DNA of 64,000 bases, taken from assembly GCA_946187935.1 (NCBI GenBank), contig CAMHSJ010000003.1, positions 56,499 to 120,498 of the forward strand, written 5' to 3'. Positions within the stretch are counted from its first letter, which is position 1. The number at the start of each line of letters is the position of its first letter. This DNA is from an uncultured Clostridia bacterium. GTDB taxonomy: Bacteria > Bacillota > Clostridia > Saccharofermentanales > Saccharofermentanaceae. This document shows, piece by piece, positions 17,195-25,693 of the stretch. The position numbers and the translations under genes were made by a program. The notes under the pieces were generated by a model. The model was not told the DNA's origin. It saw nothing but the letters and a program-made list of their open reading frames with translations, and did not search any database.

Positions 17195-18133
17195 ATGCTC
17201 ATCAGTCTTGTTGTTCCGTGCTATAACGAAGAAGCGGCGCTGCCAATCCTCTATGATGCGCTCAAGGAAGTAAGATCCTCTGTTCCTGAACATGTTTTCG
17301 AGTTCATCTTCGTAAACGACGGAAGCCGTGATAAGACGAGCGAAGTCATCAAGGGCTTTGCCTGCGAGGACCCGGGCGTTAAGTATGTCATATTCTCCAG
17401 GAACTTCGGCAAAGAAGCTGCGATGTATGCAGGTCTTGAGAAAGCGAAGGGCGATTACATCGCCATACTTGATGCGGATATGCAGGACCCTCCTTCACTT
17501 ATCCCGCAGATGATAAAAGATCTCGATTCGGGCGAATGGGATATCGTTGCGGCAAGAAGAGTTACCCGTAAGGGCGAGCCCAAGATCAGGAGCTTTTTCG
17601 CCAGGAAGTTCTACCGCATCATCAACAGGATGTGTGATGTCGAGATCGCTGACGGCGCTAGGGATTTCAGGCTCATGAGAAAGTCCGTAGTCGATGCGAT
17701 CTTAAGCGTTTCCGAGCGCCAGCGCTTTTCGAAGGGTATATTCGCCTGGGTAGGGTTCAGGACCAAATGGATCGAACATGAGAATGTCGAGAGGGCTGCA
17801 GGCGAGACTAAATGGAGTTTCTGGTCGCTGTTCAGATATGCGATAGACGGTATCGTCTCATTTACGACAGCGCCCTTAAGGATATCGATATACCTTGGCA
17901 TGGGATTCGCCTGCCTCGGCTTTGCATACCTTCTGTACTATTTTATCAGGGCGATAGTCCTTCAGATCTATAACACAGTGCCCGGCTACCCCTCACTTTT
18001 GTCGTTCATCCTTTTTATCGGCGGACTCATCCTTATGTGCCTGGGCATCATTGGCGAATACATAGGAAAGATCTATATCGAATCCAAGAGACGCCCTATC
18101 TATATTGCTTCAGAAGAGAGCAAGGACGATTAA
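17195..18133 (+). CDS. GtrB/DPM1-type family 2 glycosyltransferase with two C-terminal membrane helices
   Basis: Probably transfers a sugar from a nucleotide donor to undecaprenyl phosphate on the inner face of the membrane. The GT-A domain (residues 1-225) starts SLVVPCYNEEAALPIL and has the DxD-type motif LDADMQDPPS and the RxxRL-like RDFRLMRK. Two helices follow (about 230-255 and 265-290), as in GtrB/YkcC. The start has GAGGAGGCG 6 nt upstream. Its 3' end overlaps the convergent membrane gene by 4 nt (shared TTAA). The divergent YfhO-like protein is a plausible user of the lipid-linked sugar, by analogy with known YfhO partners. Confidence 0.9.
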   Translation: MLISLVVPCYNEEAALPILYDALKEVRSSVPEHVFEFIFVNDGSRDKTSEVIKGFACEDPGVKYVIFSRNFGKEAAMYAGLEKAKGDYIAILDADMQDPPSLIPQMIKDLDSGEWDIVAARRVTRKGEPKIRSFFARKFYRIINRMCDVEIADGARDFRLMRKSVVDAILSVSERQRFSKGIFAWVGFRTKWIEHENVERAAGETKWSFWSLFRYAIDGIVSFTTAPLRISIYLGMGFACLGFAYLLYYFIRAIVLQIYNTVPGYPSLLSFILFIGGLILMCLGIIGEYIGKIYIESKRRPIYIASEESKDD

Positions 18134-19710
18134 TCCTTAGCAAGGAATCTGTAGAAAAACGTCTTGTTGTAGTCTTCCACATAGAACTGTTCTTCTATTA
18201 CCTCGGCATATTCTGCCTGGTTGATGTTGCCGAACGAACCGATGTTCTCGGCATTTGACTGATCTCCCGTAAGCTGTGAACCGAAGATAACGAACATGTT
18301 CTCGAGCGCGGGGAACATCATGAGTATTATCACAAGATAAAATGCGATGAGCTTATTCCTTGCCTTCTTCTCCTTCGGCACATCTTGTATCTCAGATCTT
18401 TTTGCAAGCTCAGAAGCAATATATATCTGAAGAAGGAAAAGTGCCGGCATAGAGCCTCTCATGGTCAGATCGTTCATCCCTGATATGCGGTAGAAAGGCA
18501 AGGCGAGGAGTGTTATCACGGCCGCGATAAATACTGCGTCTTTTTTGTGCTGCTTTCCTGTCATCAGGACGAAAGGCGCCACCTCAACTAATACGAATAT
18601 GATGTAGCATGGTATGAACCACAAAGGCTGTTCATAGAATGAGAAGGTAAATCCCCTGTAGTCCACAGCGCCTGAGTTAGACATATAGAAACTGCCGAAT
18701 ATGCCGAGCAGAGCTATTGCTGAGATGATATTTACAGGCGATAAGATATTCTTTACTGCGGTAATGCCCTTGCCGCATCCCTCTTCTTTGCGGGAAAGAG
18801 AAGCTATGGCCATCGGGACAATCCCTATCACCGCCCAGGGTGAATAGACCAAAAGGAGCCCGCATGTAAGTGCCAGAGATCTTGTGTTCTTCTGCATCAT
18901 GAACAATACAACAACTAAAAAGCAAGGCACCACCTGATTAAACACATTGCAGTATTCCGTAAAGTTCGCTACATAACTTATGCCCGGCACATAGCCTTCG
19001 AGCCACAGCCATGCCTCATAGTGCGTAATGGCATAGAAAAGATCGGGCAGAGCATCGAGTCCTGCAAAGAACGTATAGACAAAAGGCACTGCGAATGAGG
19101 GTCTGTGGCAGAACCTCGACATTCCTATAAACGTAAGAAACATCCCTATGGAATTCCAGATAAGAAGGAACACATTGGCAAAGCCGAGACCAAACAGCTT
19201 GCCCAGGGCGGCTGCCGGCATGAAATATGCAAAATAGTAGCAGAAAGCGACATTCCCACTGTCAAAACCCAGGATGTCCCTTACCAGAGGATTCGTCTGT
19301 GTGGCATAGTCGTAGATGACAGGCCAGTCGTAATCTATGAGGTCTCTTAATATCGCTCTTCTGAACGGATGATCCTGGAGAGTAAAGATGAACTCGCCAA
19401 CGCCTGTTATAAAGGACAGCACAAGCGCTGTTACGGCAAATACTATAAAGAATTTCCAAGGCAGGCATATAGAGTCATTGTCTTCAAGCTTTTTGCCATT
19501 TATATCGCGGCCAAAATCCAGGATGGAAACCAATGTCAGGCCGATAAATATCACTCCTGCAGTAAGGCCTATCCCCGGTTTAAGATATCCCGTGGTAAAT
19601 ACAAGAACGGGGATCATGAGATAGATCAGGGCAATGGCATAAAACCCTGACAAAGGGATCTTAAATCCCTCTGCTGCAGAAGATGTCTTTATTTGCGTAA
19701 CTTCCCTCAC
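18130..19710 (-). CDS. polytopic membrane protein of unknown function (glycosyltransferase-like topology)
   Basis: A 526-residue protein with roughly 11-13 predicted transmembrane helices and a short C-terminal tail rich in charged residues. It is not recognised to family level. Topology and neighbours (GtrB-type transferase, YfhO-like protein) suggest an envelope glycan role, by inference only. The frame can be extended to a TTG at 19722. The GTG at 19710 is preferred because GAGGG lies 6 nt upstream. It is convergent with the glycosyltransferase gene and shares its stop region, so no terminator separates them. Confidence 0.65.
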   Translation of the reverse strand: MREVTQIKTSSAAEGFKIPLSGFYAIALIYLMIPVLVFTTGYLKPGIGLTAGVIFIGLTLVSILDFGRDINGKKLEDNDSICLPWKFFIVFAVTALVLSFITGVGEFIFTLQDHPFRRAILRDLIDYDWPVIYDYATQTNPLVRDILGFDSGNVAFCYYFAYFMPAAALGKLFGLGFANVFLLIWNSIGMFLTFIGMSRFCHRPSFAVPFVYTFFAGLDALPDLFYAITHYEAWLWLEGYVPGISYVANFTEYCNVFNQVVPCFLVVVLFMMQKNTRSLALTCGLLLVYSPWAVIGIVPMAIASLSRKEEGCGKGITAVKNILSPVNIISAIALLGIFGSFYMSNSGAVDYRGFTFSFYEQPLWFIPCYIIFVLVEVAPFVLMTGKQHKKDAVFIAAVITLLALPFYRISGMNDLTMRGSMPALFLLQIYIASELAKRSEIQDVPKEKKARNKLIAFYLVIILMMFPALENMFVIFGSQLTGDQSNAENIGSFGNINQAEYAEVIEEQFYVEDYNKTFFYRFLAKD

Positions 19711-19799
19711 GTCTGCCCTCAAATTGCTTTAAAAATATAAACAATTATAACCCACAAAACTGTATACTTAAAACAGATTTGATCCCGGAGGAAACTTAT

Positions 19800-21146
19800 A
19801 TGCCCAAAAAGTCAGATGCCGTTTCATCCAAGCAGCTTAAACAGATGGAAGCGGATTTTAATGCCAAGAGAGCAAATATCATAGCTTCCAATGCAGCAGT
19901 ATCAAATGGCGTCATCGCCGCTTCTGCTGACTACCGTGAAGTGCGCAAGTACCCTTTTACGTTCTCCATTGATCTTAAGCAGGGTGATATCACGGACCAG
20001 AAGAATTCAGGCAGATGCTGGATCTTCGCGGCCCTTAACACATTCAGATATGAGTTGATCAAAAAGTACAACTTAAAGACATTCGAGCTGTCACAGAACT
20101 ACATCTTCTTCTACGACAAGCTCGAGAAGGCAAACTACTTCTTCCTCAATGCCATAAATCTCAAAGACGAGGACGTCTCGGGAAGACTCTACTCCTTCCT
20201 TAATTCAGACCCGCTGTGTGACGGCGGCCAATGGGACATGCTCGCTAATATAGTCAGAAAATACGGTGTTGTTCCTTCCTACGCATATCCCGATTCCAAG
20301 AATGCCACGAACTCCACATGGCTCGATGAATTCTTAACATCGATCGTAAGGGAGAGGGCCATCTGGATAAAGGAAGCAGCCAGGAACGGCGCTACCCTTG
20401 CGAGCCTTGATGACATGCGCCAGATCGCATTAAGCGAAGTCTACAGGATACTTGCCATTACTCTTGGCCAGCCTCCGAAGCAGTTTGACCTCATAATGAG
20501 AAACGAAGACGATAAGGTCATTTCCGAAGCAGGCATCACTCCTAAGGATTTCTTCGACAAGTACATAGGCATCGATCTTTCTTCGAGGATCAGCATAATC
20601 AACGCAACCTCCGAAGATAAGCCCTTTGGCAAGACTTATTCAGTTAAGTATCTTGGCAATGTGACCGAAGGCCGCCCCGTAAAATATCTCAACCTCCCCA
20701 TGGACTCCTTCAAGCAGGCCGTAATAGCCCAGCTCAAGGACGGCCATCCCGTATGGTTCGGTTCAGACTGCATGAAGTTCTCTTTGCGTGAACAGGGCGT
20801 ATTCGACCGTAAGGCATGCGGCGTTGAGTCTTTCTTTAACGTCAAATACAACTTCACCAAGGCAGACAGGCTCACATACGGTGACAGCGCCATGAACCAC
20901 GCCATGGTCATCCTGGGCGTCAACCTTGACAAGGACGGCAACCCTGACCGCTGGAGGATCGAGAACAGCTGGGGAGACAAGGCCGGTTCAAAAGGCTACT
21001 ACGTATGCTCTGACTCCTGGTTTGATGAGTTTGTCTACCAGGCTGTAGTAGACAAGAAGTACTTGAAGTCCAAGGAGAAGAAGCTCTGGGAATTAGATCC
21101 CGTTCTCTTAGAACCCTGGGATCCGATGGGAACATTGGCAGACTGA
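19800..21146 (+). CDS. pepC: C1B-type aminopeptidase (bleomycin hydrolase family)
   Basis: Cytosolic papain-fold cysteine aminopeptidase that trims amino acids from peptides. 448 residues, as usual for PepC. The catalytic triad region is clear: Gln and Cys in DQKNSGRCWIFAALNTFRYE, His in AMNHAMVILGV, Asn in RIENSWGDKAGSKGYY. The ATG at 19800 is used because GGAGGAAA lies 7 nt upstream; an in-frame ATG at 19779 lacks such a site. The gene diverges from the polytopic membrane gene and ends 20 nt before the first copy of the 114-bp repeat. Confidence 0.96.
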   Translation: MPKKSDAVSSKQLKQMEADFNAKRANIIASNAAVSNGVIAASADYREVRKYPFTFSIDLKQGDITDQKNSGRCWIFAALNTFRYELIKKYNLKTFELSQNYIFFYDKLEKANYFFLNAINLKDEDVSGRLYSFLNSDPLCDGGQWDMLANIVRKYGVVPSYAYPDSKNATNSTWLDEFLTSIVRERAIWIKEAARNGATLASLDDMRQIALSEVYRILAITLGQPPKQFDLIMRNEDDKVISEAGITPKDFFDKYIGIDLSSRISIINATSEDKPFGKTYSVKYLGNVTEGRPVKYLNLPMDSFKQAVIAQLKDGHPVWFGSDCMKFSLREQGVFDRKACGVESFFNVKYNFTKADRLTYGDSAMNHAMVILGVNLDKDGNPDRWRIENSWGDKAGSKGYYVCSDSWFDEFVYQAVVDKKYLKSKEKKLWELDPVLLEPWDPMGTLAD

Positions 21147-21166
21147 TAAACATCTTATTCAGATAG

Positions 21167-21280
21167 TTGTTAGAGTTTTTGTTAGAGTTTTTGGATTATC
21201 CTAACAAAAACATGTGTATTTATTGGTTTTAACATGTTCTTGTTAGACTTTTTGGGAAACTCTAACACTTACTCTAACAA
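21167..21280 (+). repeat. 114-bp dyad-symmetric repeat, copy 1 (left end of nuclease element)
   Basis: Six GTTAG motifs lie in exact dyad symmetry: forward at repeat positions 3, 15 and 76, reverse complement ending at 112, 100 and 39. Two ACATGT palindromes lie at 44-49 and 66-71, also symmetric. The outermost bases are TTGTTAG and CTAACAA. The stop codon of the nuclease gene (21269-21271) lies within it. Confidence 0.9.
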
Positions 21281-22021
21281 TACTGACTCAGTTGCAAGCA
21301 AGTTGATCACCATTACTATGTTATTGTAAATGTACTCGTTGCTGTTCATCGATCTTTCTGTTCCATAGAAACCAAGTACATCACGGTTAAGTAATAAGCC
21401 GCCATTTGAATAAGCAGTCATTTTACCTACTGTATCGATCAAATAACCTTCGTTATCGCTTAAACCATAGAATTCAATTATCAGACATCTCTTAAGGCAA
21501 GGAATATACACCAGAAAATCAGGGTGTATTATCGCATCACCAAATTGGATCGCAGGTTCGTATTTATACTCCAGACCCAGTTCATCAAGTATCTCTGCAA
21601 TAAGAACTTCAGTTCTTGACCGCATTTGGACGCCATTATGGAAATAAGACGCTTTCTTAGGTCTTGGGTTCTGATCACAGCCGACAGCATTCCATAATGC
21701 CTCGCTGAGCACTGCAGTCTTCAGCTTGATCTTGCATGTCTCATTTATCTTTACCAGAGAATTGCCGGATCCTGCCTCAATCAGCTTGATCTGCTCAAGG
21801 ATCTCTTTGCGCCTGACTGCCTGCTGACAGCGGGTTTTCCCTTCAACGGAACAGGCATCAAATGATCTGTAAACAAGCTTGCCGTTTTCCCCTCTGTAAT
21901 ACTCTCTTACGACAGCTTTGTCCCTTTGCTTCCCGATCTTGACATTGGGGAGCTTTTTCAATTCTGCTTTCAGTGACAGGATCCTGAGCAGCTGGTATTG
22001 ATCGCAATAATTAATCTTCAT
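21269..22021 (-). CDS. PD-(D/E)XK-like endonuclease-domain protein
   Basis: A 250-residue protein not recognised beyond its fold. The N-terminal ~95 residues are basic with heptad-like helices (LLRILSLKAELKKL, RRKEILEQIKLIEA). Residues ~130-190 show a nuclease core: RSRTEVLIAEILDELGLEY (Glu138), HPDFLVY (Asp168) and IIEFYG (Glu183). This E...D...E-x-x-x-G pattern is that of PD-(D/E)XK nuclease domains in which the usual ExK lysine is displaced. No SD is seen before the ATG, only GAG at about -16. The gene looks more AT-rich than its neighbours. The last four codons (TTG TTA GAG TAA) come from the flanking repeat. DNA cleavage or repeat-specific action is inference. Confidence 0.7.
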   Translation of the reverse strand: MKINYCDQYQLLRILSLKAELKKLPNVKIGKQRDKAVVREYYRGENGKLVYRSFDACSVEGKTRCQQAVRRKEILEQIKLIEAGSGNSLVKINETCKIKLKTAVLSEALWNAVGCDQNPRPKKASYFHNGVQMRSRTEVLIAEILDELGLEYKYEPAIQFGDAIIHPDFLVYIPCLKRCLIIEFYGLSDNEGYLIDTVGKMTAYSNGGLLLNRDVLGFYGTERSMNSNEYIYNNIVMVINLLATESVLLE

Positions 22022-22046
22022 GCTTTATATCATACTCGGTTTAAAG

Positions 22047-22062
22047 TCGCAGAAATGCGACA
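22047..22062 (-). promoter_or_regulatory. inverted repeat upstream of the nuclease gene
   Basis: GTCGCA-GAAA-TGCGAC is a perfect 6+6 inverted repeat 26 nt before the nuclease start. Minus-strand TTTGTCG occurs twice just around it. It may be an operator or a leader hairpin. No clear -10/-35 pair was found in the 107 nt between the gene and repeat copy 2. Confidence 0.4.
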
Positions 22063-22128
22063 AAATCATACAAAAACCGACAAAGCATCAGTGCTATAGC
22101 GATCATAAGAACACATCTTAATTTGCGT

Positions 22129-22242
22129 CTGTTAGAGTTGTTGTTAGAGTTTTTCAAAAACTCTAACACGATCATGTTAATTCTAAGAAATACACATATT
22201 TTTGTTAGGATATGCCAATAACTCTAACGATCACACTAACAA
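22129..22242 (-). repeat. 114-bp dyad-symmetric repeat, copy 2 (right end, inverted)
   Basis: Read on the minus strand it aligns without gaps to copy 1 over all 114 bases (about 93 identical by hand count), with the same six GTTAG-type motif positions. It is more degenerate at the two ACATGT sites (ATATGT, ACATGA). It ends 4 nt before the terminator of the cyclophilin gene. Confidence 0.88.
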
Positions 22243-22246
22243 GAAA

Positions 22247-22279
22247 AAGGGCTGCCCTCTTATTTGAAGACAACCCTTA
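22247..22279 (-). terminator. rho-independent terminator of the cyclophilin operon
   Basis: On the minus strand a 12-bp stem with G-U pairs (AAGGGTTGTCTT with a pairing arm ending GCAGCCCTT) is followed by TTTTTCTTG. It lies 22 nt after the stop codon at 22302 and directly borders repeat copy 2. Confidence 0.85.
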
Positions 22280-22301
22280 ATACGTGGATCTGAATTGTTT
22301 A

Positions 22302-22787
22302 TCAGAGCTCGACTGTCATGAACTCTATTGCCTGCTCCTCAAGCGGTCTGTCGTTGTAATCCGTCTTGACTGAAGCGATCTTATCGACTTCCTCAATACC
22401 TTCTATTACCTTGCCGAAAGCAGCATACTGGCCGTCCAGTGAAGGACAGGTCTCATGCATGATGAAGAACTGTGATCCTGCAGAATTAGGATTCCCCGCT
22501 CTTGCCATGGACAGAACGCCTCTGGTGTGCTTTAAATCATTCTTAAAGCCGTTAGCCGCAAACTCGCCCTTGATCGTGTGACCCGGGCCGCCCATTCCAG
22601 TGCCTGTAGGGTCACCGCCCTGGATCATGAACCCGGGAATAACGCGGTGGAAGATGAGTCCGTTATAAAAGCCCTTGCCCGCAAGGTCGATGAAGTTCTT
22701 AACTGTCTCAGGCGCGATATCAGGATAGAGTTCTGCCTTGATAACGCCGCCGTTCTTAAGTTGGATAGTAACGATAGGATTGCTCAT
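22302..22787 (-). CDS. cyclophilin-type peptidyl-prolyl cis-trans isomerase
   Basis: Catalyses proline isomerisation during protein folding. 161 residues with no signal peptide, so probably cytosolic. Signature motifs are FHRVIPGFMIQGGDPTGTG (catalytic Arg and Phe/Gln region), GVLSMARAGNPNSAGSQFFI and the LDGQYAAFGKV segment. The stop region is followed by a strong terminator. Upstream lies nicotinate phosphoribosyltransferase at 14 nt, so the two are co-transcribed. Confidence 0.95.
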   Translation of the reverse strand: MSNPIVTIQLKNGGVIKAELYPDIAPETVKNFIDLAGKGFYNGLIFHRVIPGFMIQGGDPTGTGMGGPGHTIKGEFAANGFKNDLKHTRGVLSMARAGNPNSAGSQFFIMHETCPSLDGQYAAFGKVIEGIEEVDKIASVKTDYNDRPLEEQAIEFMTVEL

Positions 22788-22801
22788 GTGTTATACCTTC
22801 T

Positions 22802-24265
22802 TTATCTCTGCTTATAAGATCTCAAGATCTCGTCCTTGACCTTCCAGAGCTTCGGGCTCAGGTCAACATAGTAGTTGTGAGGATTCTCGAATCTCTTGAC
22901 GGAATCCCACAAAGAGTCGATCTCCTTTGTGCAGTAAGCCCTGACTTCCTCGATGGACGGCTTGTCGTAAACGAGCTTGCCGCCGTCAAAGAGCTGTACC
23001 AGGAGCTTTCTTGTCTCATAGTTGGTAAGAGTCTTGGACTTCCATGTATCGTTCGGATCGAAGATCTCATAAGGTTCGCCGTTTGGCACTTCTTCGCCTG
23101 CGATCATGACAACGTCTGCCAGGGCCTTGCCTGTGGACTTGTCGTAGAATCTTACGATCTCCTTGCTGCAGGGATTCGTTATCTTGGCACGGCTGTCCGA
23201 GATCTTCATCTTGGGGATGATGTTTCCGTTCTCATCTTCAACGGCTGAGATCTTATAAACGCCTCCGAATACAGGCTCAGCCTTGGAAGTGATGAGTCTC
23301 TCGCCTACGCCGAATGAATCGATGCACGCGCCCTGGTTTATCAGATCCCTTATAAGGTATTCGTCAAGCGCATTGGATACCGTAATCTTACAATCGGTAA
23401 GTCCTGCCTCGTCAAGCATCTTTCTGGCCTGCTGAGTGAGGTATGTGAGGTCTCCTGAATCGATCCTTATGCCCTTAAGCCTCTCGCCCATGGGCTCCAA
23501 GACTTCCTTGGCGCACTTTATCGCATTGGGGATACCGGATCTTAATACGTCGTAAGTATCTACCAGGAGGAGCGCTCCCTTGGGATAGGACTTGGCATAA
23601 GCCTTGAATGCCTCGAACTCATTGTCGAAAAGCATGACCCAAGAATGAGCCATGGTTCCCGAAAGAGGGATGTTGAACTGCTGACCGCAGATAGTGCAGG
23701 ATGTTCCTGCTGCGCCTGCGATATAAGCAGCTCTTGCACCGAGGACCGACGCGTCAAAACCCTGCGCTCTTCTTGCACCGAACTCCATGACAGGTCTGCC
23801 TTCGGCAGCCCTTACTATCCTTGCCGTCTTGGTGGCAATGAGAGTCTGGTGGTTTATGGTGCACAGAAGCGCAGTCTCCATGAGCTGTGCCTGGCTTACG
23901 GGACCTCTTACCTTGACTAAGGGTTCACCGGGGAACACGACAGTGCCCTCCGGTATCGCCCATACGTCACATTTAAACTCAAAATTCCTGAGGTAATCTA
24001 TGAACTTATCGTTAAAGTGGTAGTTCTCCTGAAGGAAAGTAAGATCCTCTTCGGTAAACGTGAGATTGGACAGATAGTCTATTACCTGCTCGACACCGCA
24101 CATTACTGCGTATCCGCCGCTCTCAGGGATATTCCTGAAGAACATGTCGAAGTAAACGATCTTATCTCCGCAGCCGTTATCCAGATAACCGTTAGCCATC
24201 GTAAGCTCATAGAAATCCGTGAGCATACTCATGTTGGTGCGGTCATTCCACATTCCGTAATCCAT
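22802..24265 (-). CDS. pncB: nicotinate phosphoribosyltransferase
   Basis: Converts nicotinate and PRPP to nicotinate mononucleotide in the NAD salvage pathway. 487 residues, normal for the Firmicutes/eukaryote-like NAPRTase branch. Motifs include SMLTDFYELTMANGY at the N-terminus, EFGARRAQGFDAS, GTMAHSWVMLFDNEFEAF, LLVDTYDVLRSGIPNA, and GIRIDSGDLTYL (PRPP-binding and catalytic region). The start is supported by AGAGGTAAT. It is 24 nt from the preceding SPFH gene and part of an nfeD-SPFH-pncB-cyclophilin run. Confidence 0.95.
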   Translation of the reverse strand: MDYGMWNDRTNMSMLTDFYELTMANGYLDNGCGDKIVYFDMFFRNIPESGGYAVMCGVEQVIDYLSNLTFTEEDLTFLQENYHFNDKFIDYLRNFEFKCDVWAIPEGTVVFPGEPLVKVRGPVSQAQLMETALLCTINHQTLIATKTARIVRAAEGRPVMEFGARRAQGFDASVLGARAAYIAGAAGTSCTICGQQFNIPLSGTMAHSWVMLFDNEFEAFKAYAKSYPKGALLLVDTYDVLRSGIPNAIKCAKEVLEPMGERLKGIRIDSGDLTYLTQQARKMLDEAGLTDCKITVSNALDEYLIRDLINQGACIDSFGVGERLITSKAEPVFGGVYKISAVEDENGNIIPKMKISDSRAKITNPCSKEIVRFYDKSTGKALADVVMIAGEEVPNGEPYEIFDPNDTWKSKTLTNYETRKLLVQLFDGGKLVYDKPSIEEVRAYCTKEIDSLWDSVKRFENPHNYYVDLSPKLWKVKDEILRSYKQR

Positions 24266-24289
24266 AGTAATTACCTCTTTTATCTTAGA

Positions 24290-25213
24290 TTAAGACTTTG
24301 CGATCTCCTTGATGGAAGTCGTAAGGCCTGCAATGCCCTGAAGATCTGAAGGGATGATGATCTTGGTGGACTGACCCTGACCGACCTTCTCCAGAGCTTC
24401 AAGGCCCTTGATAGCGATAAGTCCTTCGTCAGCTCCGACATCCTTGATCATCTGAAGACCCTTTGCCGTAGCTTCCTGGATGGCAAGGATAGCCTCTGCC
24501 TGACCTTCAGCCTCGCGGATCTGTGCTTCCTTCTTAGCTTCAGCTCTTAAGATAGCAGCTTCCTTCTCACCTTCTGCGACTCTGATAGCAGATTCCTTCT
24601 CACCTTCTGCGATGAGGATCTTCTCTCTCTTCTCTCGCTCAGCCTTCATCTGCTTCTCCATCGCAGCCTGGATCTCCTTAGGCGGGATGATGTTCTTAAG
24701 CTCAACGCGGTTAACCTTGATGCCCCAAGCATCTGTTGCCTCATCCAAGATTTCTCTCATCCTTGTGTTGATGATGTCTCTTGATGTGAGTGTCTGGTCG
24801 AGCTCGAGGTCACCGATGATGTTACGGAGCGTTGTAGCTGAGAGATTCTCGATAGCTACGATAGGACGCTCGATACCATATGTGTAGAGCTTAGGATCAA
24901 GTACCTGATAGAAGATGACCGTGTCGATCTGCATGGTAACGTTATCCTTTGTGATAACGGCCTGAGGCGCGAAGTCAGCAACCTTCTCCTTGAGGGAGAT
25001 CTTCTTGGCTACCTTATCGATGAAAGGGACCTTAAGGTGAAGACCTGTCTCCCAAGTTGTCTTGTATGTTCCGAGACGCTCAACGATGAATGTTGCTGCC
25101 TGGGGAACGATCCTGATGCATGATACGAATCCTGCAAGTATGACTGCAATGATGATAACTACTACAACTACAGCGCCTGCAGGGCTTGATGAACTTAATA
25201 CTACGGGTGTCAT
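24290..25213 (-). CDS. SPFH/stomatin-family membrane protein (QmcA-like)
   Basis: A 307-residue scaffold protein anchored by one N-terminal transmembrane helix (GAVVVVVIIIAVILAGFVSCI). The SPFH/PHB domain (about residues 30-200) contains VERLGTYKTTWETGLHLKVPFID and the NIIPPKEIQAAMEKQMKAEREKR junction. A long Ala/Glu coiled coil follows (GEKEAAILRAEAKKEAQIREAEGQAEA), then an IAGLTTSIKE end. Such proteins form large membrane rings together with NfeD proteins; the NfeD gene lies directly upstream (13 nt), matching that pairing. The start has AGGAGGATATT upstream. Confidence 0.93.
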   Translation of the reverse strand: MTPVVLSSSSPAGAVVVVVIIIAVILAGFVSCIRIVPQAATFIVERLGTYKTTWETGLHLKVPFIDKVAKKISLKEKVADFAPQAVITKDNVTMQIDTVIFYQVLDPKLYTYGIERPIVAIENLSATTLRNIIGDLELDQTLTSRDIINTRMREILDEATDAWGIKVNRVELKNIIPPKEIQAAMEKQMKAEREKREKILIAEGEKESAIRVAEGEKEAAILRAEAKKEAQIREAEGQAEAILAIQEATAKGLQMIKDVGADEGLIAIKGLEALEKVGQGQSTKIIIPSDLQGIAGLTTSIKEIAKS

Positions 25214-25226
25214 AATATCCTCCTTG

Positions 25227-25670
25227 TTAATTGATCTTCTGTTCTACTACGGCTTTTACGCCTTCGATACCAATGACTTGAACTTTGCTGCCTTTTGCGA
25301 TCGGGCACTCTGATTTGGCGCTCCAGACCTGTCCCATGACCTTGATCTGGCCCTTGCCTTCAACAGGGACTATGTCCTTGATGACCTCTCCTTCCATGCC
25401 AATGATCCTGTCAGCGTTGGTGGGCTGCTTATCCCTGCTCCTCTTCTCGTCAAGACGGGGCTTTATCCAGATAATGCAGACTACGAAAGTAACTACGGTA
25501 ACGATGAGCATCACAACGATCTGCGGTATGAGTTCCGCGCCGCAAAGATCCATTACCATCGCTACGAGACAGCCCGCTGCCAGCCAGACTGATGTAAGGC
25601 CCATTGTGAAAGCTTCTACAACAAGTGCAGCTATAGCAAGACCAAGCCATACCAGCCACAAACTGTTCAT
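25227..25670 (-). CDS. NfeD-family membrane protein
   Basis: A 147-residue partner of SPFH proteins. Two or three hydrophobic segments (LWLVWLGLAIAALVVEAFTMGL, CLVAMVMDL, IPQIVVMLIVTVVTFVVCI) precede a C-terminal OB-fold (IGMEGEVIKDIVPVEGKGQIKVMGQVWSAKSE, then GSKVQVIGIEGVKAVVE). The frame is open further upstream, but the ATG at 25670 has GGGAGGAT 8 nt before it and begins directly with the first helix, so it is used. Confidence 0.93.
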   Translation of the reverse strand: MNSLWLVWLGLAIAALVVEAFTMGLTSVWLAAGCLVAMVMDLCGAELIPQIVVMLIVTVVTFVVCIIWIKPRLDEKRSRDKQPTNADRIIGMEGEVIKDIVPVEGKGQIKVMGQVWSAKSECPIAKGSKVQVIGIEGVKAVVEQKIN

Positions 25671-25693
25671 ACGATTATCCTCCCTTATTAATA

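Larger units (their letters stand above)
21167..22242. mobile_element. putative element: nuclease gene bounded by inverted 114-bp repeats
   Basis: A 1076-bp block starts and ends with 114-bp repeats in inverted orientation (21167-21280 and 22129-22242), which agree at about 93 of 114 positions by hand alignment without gaps. A single gene, coding a PD-(D/E)XK-like nuclease, lies between them, and its last codons and stop are inside the first repeat. A third, gene-free copy sits at 45211-45324. The arrangement is that of an autonomous element plus a MITE-like derivative, but no transposase is present and no target-site duplication could be recognised, so mobility is inference. Confidence 0.6.

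Noticed and set aside
21160..21290. CRISPR array
   Set aside because: Repeated GTTAG units are short, in alternating orientation and dyad-symmetric; there are no equal spacers and no cas genes.
21167..22242. Insertion sequence with a DDE transposase
   Set aside because: The only gene shows a PD-(D/E)XK-like core, no DDE/HUH/serine recombinase motifs, and no target duplication was found at the ends.
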